A stretch of 64,000 bases of DNA, taken from Gammaproteobacteria bacterium. GTDB lineage: Bacteria; Pseudomonadota; Gammaproteobacteria; Pseudomonadales; Azotimanducaceae. The first letter of the stretch is position 1. Every line of letters begins with the position of its first letter. The notes below the pieces were generated by a model. The model was not told where the DNA came from. It made no database searches and was given only the letters and a program-made list of their open reading frames with translations. The position numbers and the translations under genes are program-made. Shown here piece by piece: positions 1-9,137 of this stretch. The DNA lies in the NCBI GenBank assembly GCA_021773565.1, contig JAJFJZ010000011.1:1-64000 (forward strand). Reading direction: 5' to 3'.

Positions 1-677
1 CCGGTACGCCCAACAAATCGAAAGAGCGGTTGCACTACCAGACGCCCGATACCGAGAATGCTCAGTATTGCGAGAAAAGCTTCTCCCAGGGCCAATCCGA
101 GTTCACTTGCTACCGAGCTTTCGGTATTACTACCAAAGACGCCTACAAGGAACAGAATAGGTACAATTGCGATGTCCTGTGCAAGCAGTACCGCAAAACT
201 ACCCCGACCCACTGTGCTACCGAAACGACCCTGCTCAATGAGCAGTTGTGTAACAACTGCTGTGGAAGAAAGTGCAAGGCAAGCGCCAAGAAGTACGGAG
301 GCTTTTACGGAATTTCCAAACACCCACGCGATGCTTCCAATAACCAGTGCCGTCAAAACGATTTGCGCAGAGCCCATACCAAAAACCAGGCGTCGCATAG
401 CCCAAAGACGTTCGAGTGAGAGCTCCAGGCCAATCATAAACAGCAGAAACACAACCCCGAGTTCGGCCAGTGCAGCCACGCCCTCTACATCTGTGATCAA
501 CAGGAACCGTATCCAGGCGTAATCTTCCACTATACGCGCAAGACCAAAGGGACCAACGGCCAGGCCAATCAACAAAAAGCCCAAAACGGGGCTTATTCTG
601 AATTGTTTTGCGAGCGGTATTAGTAATCCGGCAGCAGCCAGAAAAACTACTGCATCATGAAGCTTTAAACCTTCCAC
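1..677 (-). CDS. CPA2 (Kef-type) cation/proton antiporter, N-terminal part
   Basis: This is the first ~225 residues of an inner-membrane monovalent cation:proton antiporter; the rest lies beyond the left edge. On the minus strand the frame is open from a GTG at 675-677 to base 1. It reads as successive hydrophobic helices starting MEGLKLHDAVVFLAAAGLL, followed by segments such as LGFLLIGLAVGP, GVVFLLFMIGLELSLERL, ACLALSSTAVVTQLL and GSFAVLLAQDIAIVPILFL. The LSSTAVV and LAQDIAIVP motifs are typical of the CPA2/Kef exchanger fold. The GTG is chosen because an in-frame stop sits six codons upstream and no ATG intervenes. Family knowledge suggests K+ or Na+ efflux in exchange for protons. Any C-terminal TrkA_N domain would be outside the window. 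Confidence 0.85.
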   Translation of the reverse strand, partial: MEGLKLHDAVVFLAAAGLLIPLAKQFRISPVLGFLLIGLAVGPFGLARIVEDYAWIRFLLITDVEGVAALAELGVVFLLFMIGLELSLERLWAMRRLVFGMGSAQIVLTALVIGSIAWVFGNSVKASVLLGACLALSSTAVVTQLLIEQGRFGSTVGRGSFAVLLAQDIAIVPILFLVGVFGSNTESSVASELGLALGEAFLAILSILGIGRLVVQPLFRFVGRT

Positions 678-727
678 GCCATTTCTCTGATCTACTCACG
701 GTGACAGGTACTGCTGTGGGTTATACA

Positions 728-1585
728 TTATCGTAAAGCGATTTTGGATATATGAGTGCAATATTGTACCCATTCATCGCCATCGAGTTTAAGCGCCTGT
801 TTTCTTTTTTGTAAGCGCGCCTTATTTAGGCCAGTACCTTTTTTCACAAAGCGCAGGACGATACTAAGCCTTACGTCCTTGCCCTGCCATTTGGTTGTTT
901 TATGTGGCCAATACTCATTGAACAATATGGCCTCGCCGAGCTGTGCGTAGTATGTGCATCGATGCTCATCAGTTTCCAGGTCCGTATCATTTGCGACTTT
1001 GTACATCGCACGTAGTTCCTTTCCCGGGTTAATGATGTCGTTAGGGCTGCCGCGACGCTTGGCGTCCATTTGTTTCCAACGCTGGCTGCATAAACGCTTC
1101 ATTTGAGTTTCTATACCACCACCAAACCAGAACCTGAAACCGGAGCCTGTCTCTGCCGAAATATTCTGCAGGGGAATCCAAAGTGATAATACGTCAGCGT
1201 CATCGTTGTAAATGTATGGGCTATAGTAGCCATTGTGCCAGCTACTGAATTCACCCCGTTTGGCCTTATGTGTTAATGCCGTTACCAGTGACAGTTCGCT
1301 TTTCGCTGCGTTTTCAGCAGCCTTCTTGGCGATAGTGCTCAAGCGGATGAAGCTGGGATCGCAATAGTGTTTGTGCATGCTGGTTGCGTCCGCCAAACCC
1401 TTGCCCATACTTCTTAAGAGAAAACGACCTGATGAATACAAGGGCGCCAGGATAGGCTTTAGTCCGGGTGAGACGAAGGATTCACTTTTAAGCATGTCGT
1501 GGCCAATGCATATTTCCCTTAAGCCCGATACCAGAGGTCCATCAATCCCGTCCAGATCTATTATCGTGGGTTTGCTGAGCCGCAT
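728..1585 (-). CDS. Phytanoyl-CoA dioxygenase (PhyH)-like protein with degenerate iron site
   Basis: A 285-residue protein that resembles the PhyH branch of Fe(II)/2-oxoglutarate oxygenases but is divergent. The stretch LSLWIPLQNISAETGSGFRF matches the PhyH core strand-turn, in which a Trp-Ile-x-Leu segment precedes a Glu-x-Gly-Ser-Gly turn. Further on, ILFNEYWPHKTTKWQGKDVR has the layout of the distal iron His and the 2-oxoglutarate-binding Arg. The proximal motif, normally WHxD, reads WHNGYY, so the usual iron-ligand Asp is not where expected. It could be a non-catalytic relative or use a different ligand set. The ATG at 1585 has GGAG about 10 bases upstream. It is divergent from the hydrolase-OsmC gene across 205 bases. 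The gene itself is clear; the function is not. Confidence 0.7.
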   Translation of the reverse strand: MRLSKPTIIDLDGIDGPLVSGLREICIGHDMLKSESFVSPGLKPILAPLYSSGRFLLRSMGKGLADATSMHKHYCDPSFIRLSTIAKKAAENAAKSELSLVTALTHKAKRGEFSSWHNGYYSPYIYNDDADVLSLWIPLQNISAETGSGFRFWFGGGIETQMKRLCSQRWKQMDAKRRGSPNDIINPGKELRAMYKVANDTDLETDEHRCTYYAQLGEAILFNEYWPHKTTKWQGKDVRLSIVLRFVKKGTGLNKARLQKRKQALKLDGDEWVQYCTHISKIALR

Positions 1586-1790
1586 GCCTTAATAACTCCG
1601 GTTGGGTAAAAACTAGTCCAGGATGGTTTTGGCCACACAGACCAGATTGCATGAACAGGTACAGAATGCGGTTCGAAGATTGGATATGCAAGCGGTGAAG
1701 ATTCTTTCGAGCAAATACACGGCTAAATGGGTGTTGGTATTTCGCTCCTATTGAATCTAGTCTTGGCTTACTGAACAATCGGGGGACCTC

Positions 1791-3020
1791 ATGGCCACAA
1801 AAGAACGAATAACATTTGAAAATCAGGCCGGAGTGCAGCTAGCGGCGGTTATTGAATATCCCACAGGTTCACCGCGTGCGTTTGCCCTGTTTGCACACTG
1901 CTTTACCTGTGGAAAAGACATAGTTGCTGCTACGCGTATTAGCAGGTCACTGACGGCACATGGAATTGCCGTCCTGAGATTTGACTTCACCGGCATTGGA
2001 AGTTCTGAGGGTGATTTTGCCAACTCTGACTTTAGTGCCAATACCTCGGATTTGCTTTCTGCTGCAGACTACCTTCGCAGTCAGCATAGGGCTCCGCAGC
2101 TACTCATTGGGCACAGTCTGGGAGGCACTGCCGTGCTGGCAGCTGCTTCACAAATACCGGAAGCGGAAGCGCTTGTTACCATTGGGGCGCCAGCTTCTCC
2201 CGAGCATGTGTTAAAACAGTTTTCTGCAGACCTGCCTGAGATTGAAGCGCAGGGTAGTAAAAAGGTAACGTTGGCCGGGCGTGATTTTACCATTAGCAGC
2301 CAATTTGTTAATGATTTGCGCACACACTCCCTAACAGAAAGTATCAGGGATCTTAAAAAGGCTTTGTTGGTGTTTCATGCACCTTTTGATAACGTGGTGT
2401 CTATCAGTGAGGCCGCTGCTATTTTCACTGCGGCCAAACACCCGAAAAGTTTCATATCTCTGGATGGTGCAGACCATCTTGTTAGCAAGGTAGCTGATGC
2501 ACAATATATCGCAGACACCATTACTGCATGGGCGGGTCGCTACCTCACCAGCTCGGAGGATAAAGAAAAACGGGAAGTGCCGGGCGGAGAAGTATATGTA
2601 GGCGAAGGGAACCAGCGTTTTTTAAGAGATGTTGTGTCTGATGATCATGCCTGGCTGGCAGACGAACCCAGGCGCGTGGGTGGGGACAACCTGGGTCCTG
2701 ATCCTTACGAACACCTTTTGGCTGCGCTGGGAACATGTACATCAATGACTATACGCATGTATGCAAACCGTAAAAAATGGCCATTAGAGGATATCGACGT
2801 TCAGCTGGAGCATAGCCGGGAACATGCCCAGGACTGTGAAGACTGCGGAGAGAAACCCGCTCAGATTGATGTTCTCACGCGTACAATCAGATTTGAAGGT
2901 GAGCTTGATGATTCACAAAGGGCACGTCTAATGGCTATCGCAGATCGCTGCCCGGTACATAGAACGCTGGAAGGGTCTTTGCGCATAGATACCAGAGAGT
3001 GGGCTGAACAAGAATGTTGA
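1791..3020 (+). CDS. Alpha/beta hydrolase-OsmC bifunctional protein
   Basis: A 409-residue two-domain protein. Residues 1-250 form an alpha/beta hydrolase with the nucleophile elbow GHSLGG (Ser109), a likely acid Asp near 200 (APFDNVV) and His229 (GADHLV). Residues ~265-405 form an OsmC/Ohr-like domain with the two redox cysteines in LGTCTSM (Cys316) and DRCPVH (Cys387), the arrangement used to reduce organic hydroperoxides. This fusion is a known architecture in proteobacteria; the substrate linking the two activities is not established. The C-terminal domain also carries an extra DCEDCGEK cluster. The gene faces the nitroreductase convergently with 11 bases between stops. Role inferred: cytoplasmic detoxification of peroxidised or ester substrates. 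Confidence 0.92.
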   Translation: MATKERITFENQAGVQLAAVIEYPTGSPRAFALFAHCFTCGKDIVAATRISRSLTAHGIAVLRFDFTGIGSSEGDFANSDFSANTSDLLSAADYLRSQHRAPQLLIGHSLGGTAVLAAASQIPEAEALVTIGAPASPEHVLKQFSADLPEIEAQGSKKVTLAGRDFTISSQFVNDLRTHSLTESIRDLKKALLVFHAPFDNVVSISEAAAIFTAAKHPKSFISLDGADHLVSKVADAQYIADTITAWAGRYLTSSEDKEKREVPGGEVYVGEGNQRFLRDVVSDDHAWLADEPRRVGGDNLGPDPYEHLLAALGTCTSMTIRMYANRKKWPLEDIDVQLEHSREHAQDCEDCGEKPAQIDVLTRTIRFEGELDDSQRARLMAIADRCPVHRTLEGSLRIDTREWAEQEC

Positions 3021-3031
3021 ACACACTCAAA

Positions 3032-3700
3032 TTAGTCAGCGCTTAATGCATCCCCGCCCCATTGTTCCAGTACGGCAAAGCTATTAACAGGATTGCGGCG
3101 CAGTTTTGTCAGTTGTTTCACCGGTTTGCCTATGGGAATCATTGCGGCTATTGCCATTTGCTCGGGCACCCCTAACAGTTTCTGTACTGCTTTTTCTTCG
3201 GCAGCTACAAAGGTGGTTGGAGTGCCTCCGTAACCTTCATTTCGTGCAGATAGAAGAATGTTCCAGACGAAAGGATAGATAGAACATCCCGAAATCAAAC
3301 CCACTCGATCAAGATGTTGATCCAGTGAAGCGACCTGCGCGAGATCAACAAAAACCATGAGTACAACAGGGGCTTGAGTCATTCGTTGAATATCTTCGTC
3401 TGCCAGTCTGGTTGCTTCAATTTCAGCTTTACTCACACGGGTGGGAATAATCGTATTCCATGGAGTTTCACCTGCTGCAGATTGCGCTTTGTACTGTTGT
3501 AGGGTGGGGCGAATCAATGTCGTTAGCGCATCTCTGGTTGCTGCCCGCCGAACGACAATGACTTTCCAGCCTTGCCGATTTCCACCACTGGGTGCAAAGC
3601 GGGCATTGTCCAATATCTTGTAAATTACTTCATCAGGAACGGGTTCGTCGACGAATTCCCTGGCTGCAAAAGTGGTATGCATTACGTCGTAAAGATCCAT
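3032..3700 (-). CDS. Nitroreductase family FMN oxidoreductase
   Basis: A 222-residue nitroreductase-fold flavoprotein. The N-terminus carries the FMN phosphate-binding arginine in TTFAAREF and the signature ARFAPSGGNRQGWKVIVV, where the Pro-Ser-Gly-Gly-Asn-Arg-Gln run contacts flavin. The C-terminal part has the GYGGTPTTF and LLGVPEQMAIAAMIPIG segments usual in the family (NAD(P)H-dependent reduction of nitro compounds, quinones or enals). The ATG at 3700 is preceded by AGGAAATAGAA. The upstream serine hydrolase gene ends 3 bases before it, so the two are probably cotranscribed. Substrate cannot be told from sequence. Confidence 0.92.
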   Translation of the reverse strand: MDLYDVMHTTFAAREFVDEPVPDEVIYKILDNARFAPSGGNRQGWKVIVVRRAATRDALTTLIRPTLQQYKAQSAAGETPWNTIIPTRVSKAEIEATRLADEDIQRMTQAPVVLMVFVDLAQVASLDQHLDRVGLISGCSIYPFVWNILLSARNEGYGGTPTTFVAAEEKAVQKLLGVPEQMAIAAMIPIGKPVKQLTKLRRNPVNSFAVLEQWGGDALSAD

Positions 3701-3702
3701 TT

Positions 3703-4941
3703 CTATTTCCTGCCCTTATATGCCAACAGTGACAATAACAGTATAACCAGCGCGCCGATGGCCATTGGAATATAGGCGCTCGTGATAGCTCTATCCATAA
3801 GCAGAAAATCAGGGTATCCGCTTTGCCAGAGTGTCCATTCAAAACCAAGCATTGTGGCCAGGGTCTTATGCCCGGTAACCAGTACGATAATTGCGTCTCC
3901 ATTGTCCGGGTTAATTCTAACGCTACTGTTTATGGCCGGGTCGTTCGCGCCATCATGACCGTAGATAAAGTCACCATTTTCAGTCGGTGCATACAATATG
4001 GTTCCCAGACCCCAGATATCTATGCCAAACATTTGCCCGTGCGGCATCCGCATGGATGCGAGGGTAGTCTGGCTCAACGGACTACCATTGCCATTGTTAT
4101 TGAGCTGTGACTGAACAAATCTGGCCATGTCAGCCGCGGAGGTGGATAAGCCGGTCGCAGCACTTGCTGCATATTGGTATATCGGCGCTGGGTTTCCCAT
4201 TGCGTCGTAGGAGCTGGATATGTTGGGAATTTTACCCAGATAGTCATAGGTCGATCTCGACATACCCAACGGATCAAAAACGCTCTGCTGCATCAATGTG
4301 TGAAAACCCAATCCTGATACTTCTTCTGCTATTAGTTGCAATATCAAATAACCGCCACCTGAATAATCCCATTCACTTCCGGGAGCGCGGCCGAGCTTTA
4401 TAGTTTTATCGCCGCTGGACGCTCTCGGGTGCCTTAGTGATTCTTCCAGTGAAGGGATGATTTCATGGCGTTCATAGTCGCCGAAACCAAGCCCATCGGT
4501 GAGGCCTGCTGTGTGGGACAGTAGTTGTCGGACCGTCACTTTGTCGTTGTCAAAATCACCGGGTGGTAGTTGCCAACGGCTCAAATACCGTGAGGCAGGG
4601 TTATCCAGATCAATTTTACCCTGGTCAACGAGTTTCATCACAGCATAGGCGCTAAGCCACTTACTCATTGAGGCGGCTGGAAACAGGGTGTCCCGATTTA
4701 TACTGTCTTTTGAGGCCGCGAAATGTTCAGCAAAAACAGTTCCCTTTTCCAGCAATATAAGTGCTGCGTTGCCTTTGCTGTGTTCATGTAGCAGAGATTT
4801 GGATGTATCCAGAAATGCGGCTGTGTCTCCCGGCGCAGCTAGTGGCTTAAGCCACCAGCCGCTTAACGCACCATAAAGGCTAATGCCACACCAGAAAAGC
4901 AGGATCAAAAAAGCACTTGTAATAACCTTTACATGAAACAT
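3703..4941 (-). CDS. Membrane-anchored serine hydrolase, class C beta-lactamase fold
   Basis: A 412-residue penicillin-binding/beta-lactamase-family serine hydrolase. An N-terminal helix (residues ~6-25) anchors it in the membrane. The catalytic Ser-x-x-Lys is SMSK (Ser91, Lys94) inside FPAASMSKWL. The second motif Tyr-x-Gly/Asn is seen as WDYSGGGYL, and the HxG-type third motif as GHDGAND. A second hydrophobic helix (IPMAIGALVILLLSLLAYKGRK) lies at the very C-terminus, giving a double-anchored periplasmic enzyme. Family members include esterases, D-aminopeptidases and true lactamases, and the motifs do not separate these. It is followed at a 2-base gap by the nitroreductase gene. Confidence 0.9.
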   Translation of the reverse strand: MFHVKVITSAFLILLFWCGISLYGALSGWWLKPLAAPGDTAAFLDTSKSLLHEHSKGNAALILLEKGTVFAEHFAASKDSINRDTLFPAASMSKWLSAYAVMKLVDQGKIDLDNPASRYLSRWQLPPGDFDNDKVTVRQLLSHTAGLTDGLGFGDYERHEIIPSLEESLRHPRASSGDKTIKLGRAPGSEWDYSGGGYLILQLIAEEVSGLGFHTLMQQSVFDPLGMSRSTYDYLGKIPNISSSYDAMGNPAPIYQYAASAATGLSTSAADMARFVQSQLNNNGNGSPLSQTTLASMRMPHGQMFGIDIWGLGTILYAPTENGDFIYGHDGANDPAINSSVRINPDNGDAIIVLVTGHKTLATMLGFEWTLWQSGYPDFLLMDRAITSAYIPMAIGALVILLLSLLAYKGRK

Positions 4942-5022
4942 ATCTATTGCTGTCCCTGATTCAATGTCAGGCTGTTGCCATGCATGCTACTGCGTTGTTC
5001 AATCCCGCGCCAAAAAATGCTC

Positions 5023-6333
5023 TTACCGGCCACGGCCCAGACCCTGTGCTGCCTGCCTCCAGACACGCAGAAAATTACCGCCCCAGATTTTTTTGATGTC
5101 ATCTTCGCTGTATCCACGCTTTATAAGCCCAACAGTAATATTTAGTGCTTCACTGGCATCCTTGTAACCGGGAATACCGCTACCATGGTTAAAGTCAGTA
5201 CCAATACCGACGTGATCTACCCCAATGCGCTGCGCGATGTAATCCAGGTGGTTAAGCATGTCGTCCAGGCTGAGTGGTCCAATTAGCGCACTTACACTTT
5301 TCAGAAATGCTGCCTTCACTTCCGGGTCTTCAATTTCCCAGTACAATTCGAATGGGTACAAGTAATCCTCGGCAACGCCTGCATCACGACGTACAGCTCT
5401 CAGGTCTGCATCAAACTGCGGGTTGGAAGAATCAAAGAGATAACCTCTAAAAGGTGCTACGTGGATGACGCCACCGGTTTCGCCGATCCGGTCGATTTCT
5501 TCATCCGTGAGGTTACGACTAACGTCTGTCATTGTGCGGACATTGGAATGGCTTGCGATAACCGGAGCACTGGACAGTTCGATTACCTGAAGTGTTGCCT
5601 GTTTGGATAGTTGTGAGATGTCCACGATACCGCCGAGGGCATTAATTTTTTTAATTGCCGCTACCCCGAGTGGGGATAATCCGCCATGCTCAGCATCAGG
5701 TTCGTGTTTGCCAGTCTCGCCGTTAAACAATGGCCGGGATGAATCTGCAAAGTCGTTGTGACCCATATGGGTGAGCGCAAATACTCTCACGCCATCAGCA
5801 TAAAAATCATCCAAAGCGGCTACGTCGCTACCGAGAATCAGTGTATTTTGAAATCCCAGGATCAGCGCTGATTTACCGCTTTTATGTGCAGCGAGTAATT
5901 CATCAACGCTTACTGGAATTACAGCATTATTTGTTGGGTCTGCCGCCAGCGTACGCACCGCTGCCAACTTGGTCTGTGCAAGACTGCGTGCAGCCGTATA
6001 ACCCGCCTCGTTCCTGGGCATAGGGCCTACCGCTACCGACATTACTACTGCATCCAGTCCGCCCGCTTGCATTTTTGCAGGCTCTACCTGAGACCGTCCG
6101 TCTTCCCCAACGTAAGCGGAGGGTTTACCCGGAATTTCTATATCTGCATGTGCATCTATCGTGAGTGCAGCCTTGTGAATGGCTTCGGCACGTTCCATAA
6201 GCGTGGGTTCGTTGGGCTTTTGTGTAGAATTTTGTACTGGAGCCGTCGGTTCGGTACACGAAGAAGCCATCAAGGCGAATAGCAGGGCAAAGCCCATAAA
6301 CACTGGATGAACTGCTTTTGCTGTGTGTATCAA
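5023..6333 (-). CDS. Lipoprotein membrane dipeptidase, peptidase family M19
   Basis: A 436-residue renal-dipeptidase-type zinc peptidase. The N-terminus is a lipoprotein signal ending in the lipobox MASSC, so the mature enzyme should be tethered to a membrane. The metal-binding DxHxD motif is seen as TIDAHADIEIPG; the later ligands lie in PVIASHSNVRTMTD and HVGIGTDFNHGSG, all hallmarks of family M19, which cleaves dipeptides, some D-amino-acid containing. The best start is a TTG at 6333: CGGGAG stands about six bases upstream, whereas the first ATG (12 codons in) would leave the signal peptide without its charged N-region. It is divergent from the Rieske operon. Confidence 0.92.
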   Translation of the reverse strand: MIHTAKAVHPVFMGFALLFALMASSCTEPTAPVQNSTQKPNEPTLMERAEAIHKAALTIDAHADIEIPGKPSAYVGEDGRSQVEPAKMQAGGLDAVVMSVAVGPMPRNEAGYTAARSLAQTKLAAVRTLAADPTNNAVIPVSVDELLAAHKSGKSALILGFQNTLILGSDVAALDDFYADGVRVFALTHMGHNDFADSSRPLFNGETGKHEPDAEHGGLSPLGVAAIKKINALGGIVDISQLSKQATLQVIELSSAPVIASHSNVRTMTDVSRNLTDEEIDRIGETGGVIHVAPFRGYLFDSSNPQFDADLRAVRRDAGVAEDYLYPFELYWEIEDPEVKAAFLKSVSALIGPLSLDDMLNHLDYIAQRIGVDHVGIGTDFNHGSGIPGYKDASEALNITVGLIKRGYSEDDIKKIWGGNFLRVWRQAAQGLGRGR

Positions 6334-6486
6334 GAATTACTCCCGCTTGTGCACCATGCTTCGATGCTGAATCCTCAGGGTAACTGATGTAACAGGGCTG
6401 GGACAACCGTTCCGGATTGTTCGGTTATGCGGTTTTAACTTGTCAATTTGTAGTTTAAGGTAGTTAAAAATCAGGGGGCGGTTGAG

Positions 6487-7728
6487 ATGGACCAGGTACT
6501 TCAAGTCAGCATACTCAAAGAACTTATGCAGCAGCTTGATGATGGTAAAAATGTCGATGCGGGCGTTCAGTACAAAAACCCGACAACGTCCTATGTCTGC
6601 CCGAAGATGGCGACAAAAGAATTTAATTTGTTTTTCCAAAATCATGCGCAGCTCATCGGTCTGTCGGGAGACTTGCCAGAACCACGTAGCTTCTTAACAA
6701 CGGATGACTTTGGTACACCGATCCTGGCGACTCGCGATAAGGATGGGAATTTTTGCGCCTTTCTCAACGCCTGCAGGCATAGAGGCGTTCGGGTTGAATC
6801 CAGAGTGCGCGGCAAGGCAAACTTGTTTAGCTGCCCCTTTCATTCATGGAGTTATTCTCCAGCAGGAGAGCTTGTAGCCATTCCCAATGAAGATCATTTT
6901 GGAAGCATCGACAAGACTTGTCATGGGCTGGTTGCGTTACCGGCAGTAGAGTGTGATGGCTTTTTGTGGGTGCATCCACAACCGGATGGTGAATTGAATA
7001 TTGCTGAGTTGCTTGGACCACTTGCCGGGGAGCTTGCCTCCTTCAGGCTTGAAAACCTGGTCCACGCCGGTGGTACCACCATCACCAAAAATCTCAACTG
7101 GAAACTTGCAAACGATACTTTTGGGGAAACCTACCACTTCCAAAAGCTGCACAAAAACACCCTGGGGCAGGTTTTCTACGGGAACAATCTCCACTTCAAG
7201 GAGTTTGGTCGTCATCATAGATTTGTTACAGCATCAAAAGGAATAGACAAGTTAAGAGACCGGCCAGAGGAAGACTGGGATATCACTCTTGGAACCTTTG
7301 TACTCTATTACCTTTTTCCCAATATTCAGTTGGTGGTTAACCACGGTAGCTGCACGCTCGTTAAAATCTATCCGGATAAAGAGAACCCCGGGCGCTCAAC
7401 AACCCAGATAGAAACCTACTTCACACAGGAAATCATTGATGCAGCCAAGGCCGCAGAAACAGATGACAGTATCGCCAAAGTAACGCCCGAGAACGTGTAT
7501 GACAAAGACGTGCGCAATAACGCGGTACAAACGCTGGCGGCGTCACTGGAAGTTTTCAGCAGTACCATTGAACAGGAAGATTATTTAATGGGCGAGTATC
7601 AGCAGAAATCTGCTGAAAACGGATTGTTAAAAGAAGTGCTCTTTGGGCGAAATGAACCGGCGTTGCACCACTTTCATAATTCTTTCCGTCAAGCGCTGGG
7701 ACTTGAGGCGATGGAAAAAGTGGGCTAG
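6487..7728 (+). CDS. Rieske non-heme iron oxygenase, alpha subunit
   Basis: A 413-residue aromatic-ring-hydroxylating-type oxygenase. The Rieske [2Fe-2S] ligands are Cys96/His98 (ACRHRG) and Cys116/His119 (SCPFHSW). The mononuclear iron site is in NDTFGETYHFQKLH, with His217 and His222 and the bridging acid Asp210; a C-terminal Asp is expected around EQEDYL. GGGGG lies 8 bases ahead of the ATG at 6487. The family uses reductase-delivered electrons to hydroxylate or demethylate substrates; no ferredoxin or reductase gene is adjacent, so electrons must come from elsewhere. It is the first gene of an operon with an acyl-CoA dehydrogenase 29 bases downstream, which suggests breakdown of a lipid-like or CoA-activated substrate. 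Confidence 0.93.
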   Translation: MDQVLQVSILKELMQQLDDGKNVDAGVQYKNPTTSYVCPKMATKEFNLFFQNHAQLIGLSGDLPEPRSFLTTDDFGTPILATRDKDGNFCAFLNACRHRGVRVESRVRGKANLFSCPFHSWSYSPAGELVAIPNEDHFGSIDKTCHGLVALPAVECDGFLWVHPQPDGELNIAELLGPLAGELASFRLENLVHAGGTTITKNLNWKLANDTFGETYHFQKLHKNTLGQVFYGNNLHFKEFGRHHRFVTASKGIDKLRDRPEEDWDITLGTFVLYYLFPNIQLVVNHGSCTLVKIYPDKENPGRSTTQIETYFTQEIIDAAKAAETDDSIAKVTPENVYDKDVRNNAVQTLAASLEVFSSTIEQEDYLMGEYQQKSAENGLLKEVLFGRNEPALHHFHNSFRQALGLEAMEKVG

Positions 7729-7757
7729 AAAACTTTTTATTCTCCGGGAGGAAACAC

Positions 7758-9101
7758 ATGGCAATAGATTTTGATGTAGAGCCGGAATTTCAGGAACAAA
7801 TAGACTGGGTGCAAAAAATTGTTACGGAGGAAATCGAACCGCTCGATAATTTCATGCGCGCCGGCCGCACCAGGGATGGCCAACGTCTGGATAAAAACAG
7901 CTGGGACGCCATTCGTGCTTATATAAAAGAACTGCAACAACGCGTTAAGGACCAGGGCTTGTGGGGCTTTCACCTGGGGCCGGAATTGGGTGGCCCAGGG
8001 CTTGGGCAGGTTAAGCTTTGCCTGCTAAATGAAATACTCGGCCAAACCCGCATGGGACCCACAATTTTCGGCTGTCAGGCACCCGACACAGGCAACATGG
8101 AGTTAATTGCCCACCTGGGTACAGAAGACCAGAAGAAGAGATATCTGCAACCGCTATTGTCGGGCGAAAAACGCTCAGCCTACTCCATGACAGAACCACA
8201 CGCGGGTGAACCGGGTGAGTTTAAGTGCAGTGCAGTGCTTGATGGCAACGAATGGCTGATTAATGGCGAGAAATGGTTTACATCAAATGGCGCGAGCGCA
8301 GATTTTCTTATTGTAATGGCAGTCACCGACCCGGATAAACCTCTGCTTGAGCGTGCCTCCATGTTCATTGTAGATCGCGAAACAGAAGGCGTGAATATTG
8401 TTCGCAATGTGCATGGGCTGGGTACGCCCATTAAGGAGAATTACAATACAGGTCCGGGTCGCGGTGGGCATGCCTACATTCAATATGACAATGTGCGTGT
8501 ACCTGCTTCTGCCCTATTGGGCGAAGAGGGCGCTGGATTTGTTGGGTCCCAAACCCGCCTGAGCGGCGGGCGTGTGCATCATGCCATGCGCGCGGTCGGT
8601 GTGTGTACCAAGGCGCTGGATATGGCCTGCGAACGCGCGCTCAGTCGTAAAGCAAAGGGAGAGTTACTGGCCAACCTGCAAATGGTTCAGGCAGACCTGG
8701 CAGATTCCTATATTCAACTTAAACAGTTCAGATTACATGTGCTATATACGGCGTGGCTGATCGACAAGGTAGGTGCATACACCCGGGAAATCAGAAAAGA
8801 AATAGCATCAATCAAAATCAGCGCCGCCAAAGTGAACCACGACATTATCTATCGTGCCATACACCTGCATGGAGCCCTGGGAATGTCTAACGAAACCGCC
8901 TTGGGGGATATGTGGATGTCAGCACCACAGATGGGAATAATGGATGGAACCACCGAAGTACACAAAGCAAACCTTGCTAAACTGATGTTGCGGGATTACG
9001 AAGCATCGGACGATTTGTTTCCGACCTACCATTTACCCAAACTTATCGAAAAGGCACAGGACAAATTTGAGACTGTAATTAAAAACTATATCGCCAAATA
9101 G
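7758..9101 (+). CDS. Acyl-CoA dehydrogenase
   Basis: A 447-residue flavin-dependent acyl-CoA dehydrogenase. The core is recognised from AYSMTEPHAGEPGEF (FAD/substrate loop), EWLINGEKWFTSNGASADF, the hinge segment LSGGRVHHAMRAVG, and the C-terminal GALGMSNETALGDMW and DGTTEVHKANLAKLML. This layout resembles the ACAD10/11 subgroup, in which the catalytic base position differs from short-chain enzymes; that assignment is tentative. A textbook ribosome site (GGGAGGAAACAC) precedes the ATG. It sits between the Rieske oxygenase and the damaged PhyH gene, so the set probably served oxidation of a branched or cyclic acyl-CoA. Confidence 0.93.
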   Translation: MAIDFDVEPEFQEQIDWVQKIVTEEIEPLDNFMRAGRTRDGQRLDKNSWDAIRAYIKELQQRVKDQGLWGFHLGPELGGPGLGQVKLCLLNEILGQTRMGPTIFGCQAPDTGNMELIAHLGTEDQKKRYLQPLLSGEKRSAYSMTEPHAGEPGEFKCSAVLDGNEWLINGEKWFTSNGASADFLIVMAVTDPDKPLLERASMFIVDRETEGVNIVRNVHGLGTPIKENYNTGPGRGGHAYIQYDNVRVPASALLGEEGAGFVGSQTRLSGGRVHHAMRAVGVCTKALDMACERALSRKAKGELLANLQMVQADLADSYIQLKQFRLHVLYTAWLIDKVGAYTREIRKEIASIKISAAKVNHDIIYRAIHLHGALGMSNETALGDMWMSAPQMGIMDGTTEVHKANLAKLMLRDYEASDDLFPTYHLPKLIEKAQDKFETVIKNYIAK

Positions 9102-9137
9102 CAGGTCCTGAAAAAAGAGCAGGAACTGAGATCATAC

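Noticed and set aside
58-522. A 154-codon plus-strand open frame and an overlapping one at 30-419
   Set aside because: Both are antisense to the CPA2 antiporter, whose minus-strand translation gives clear membrane helices and motifs.
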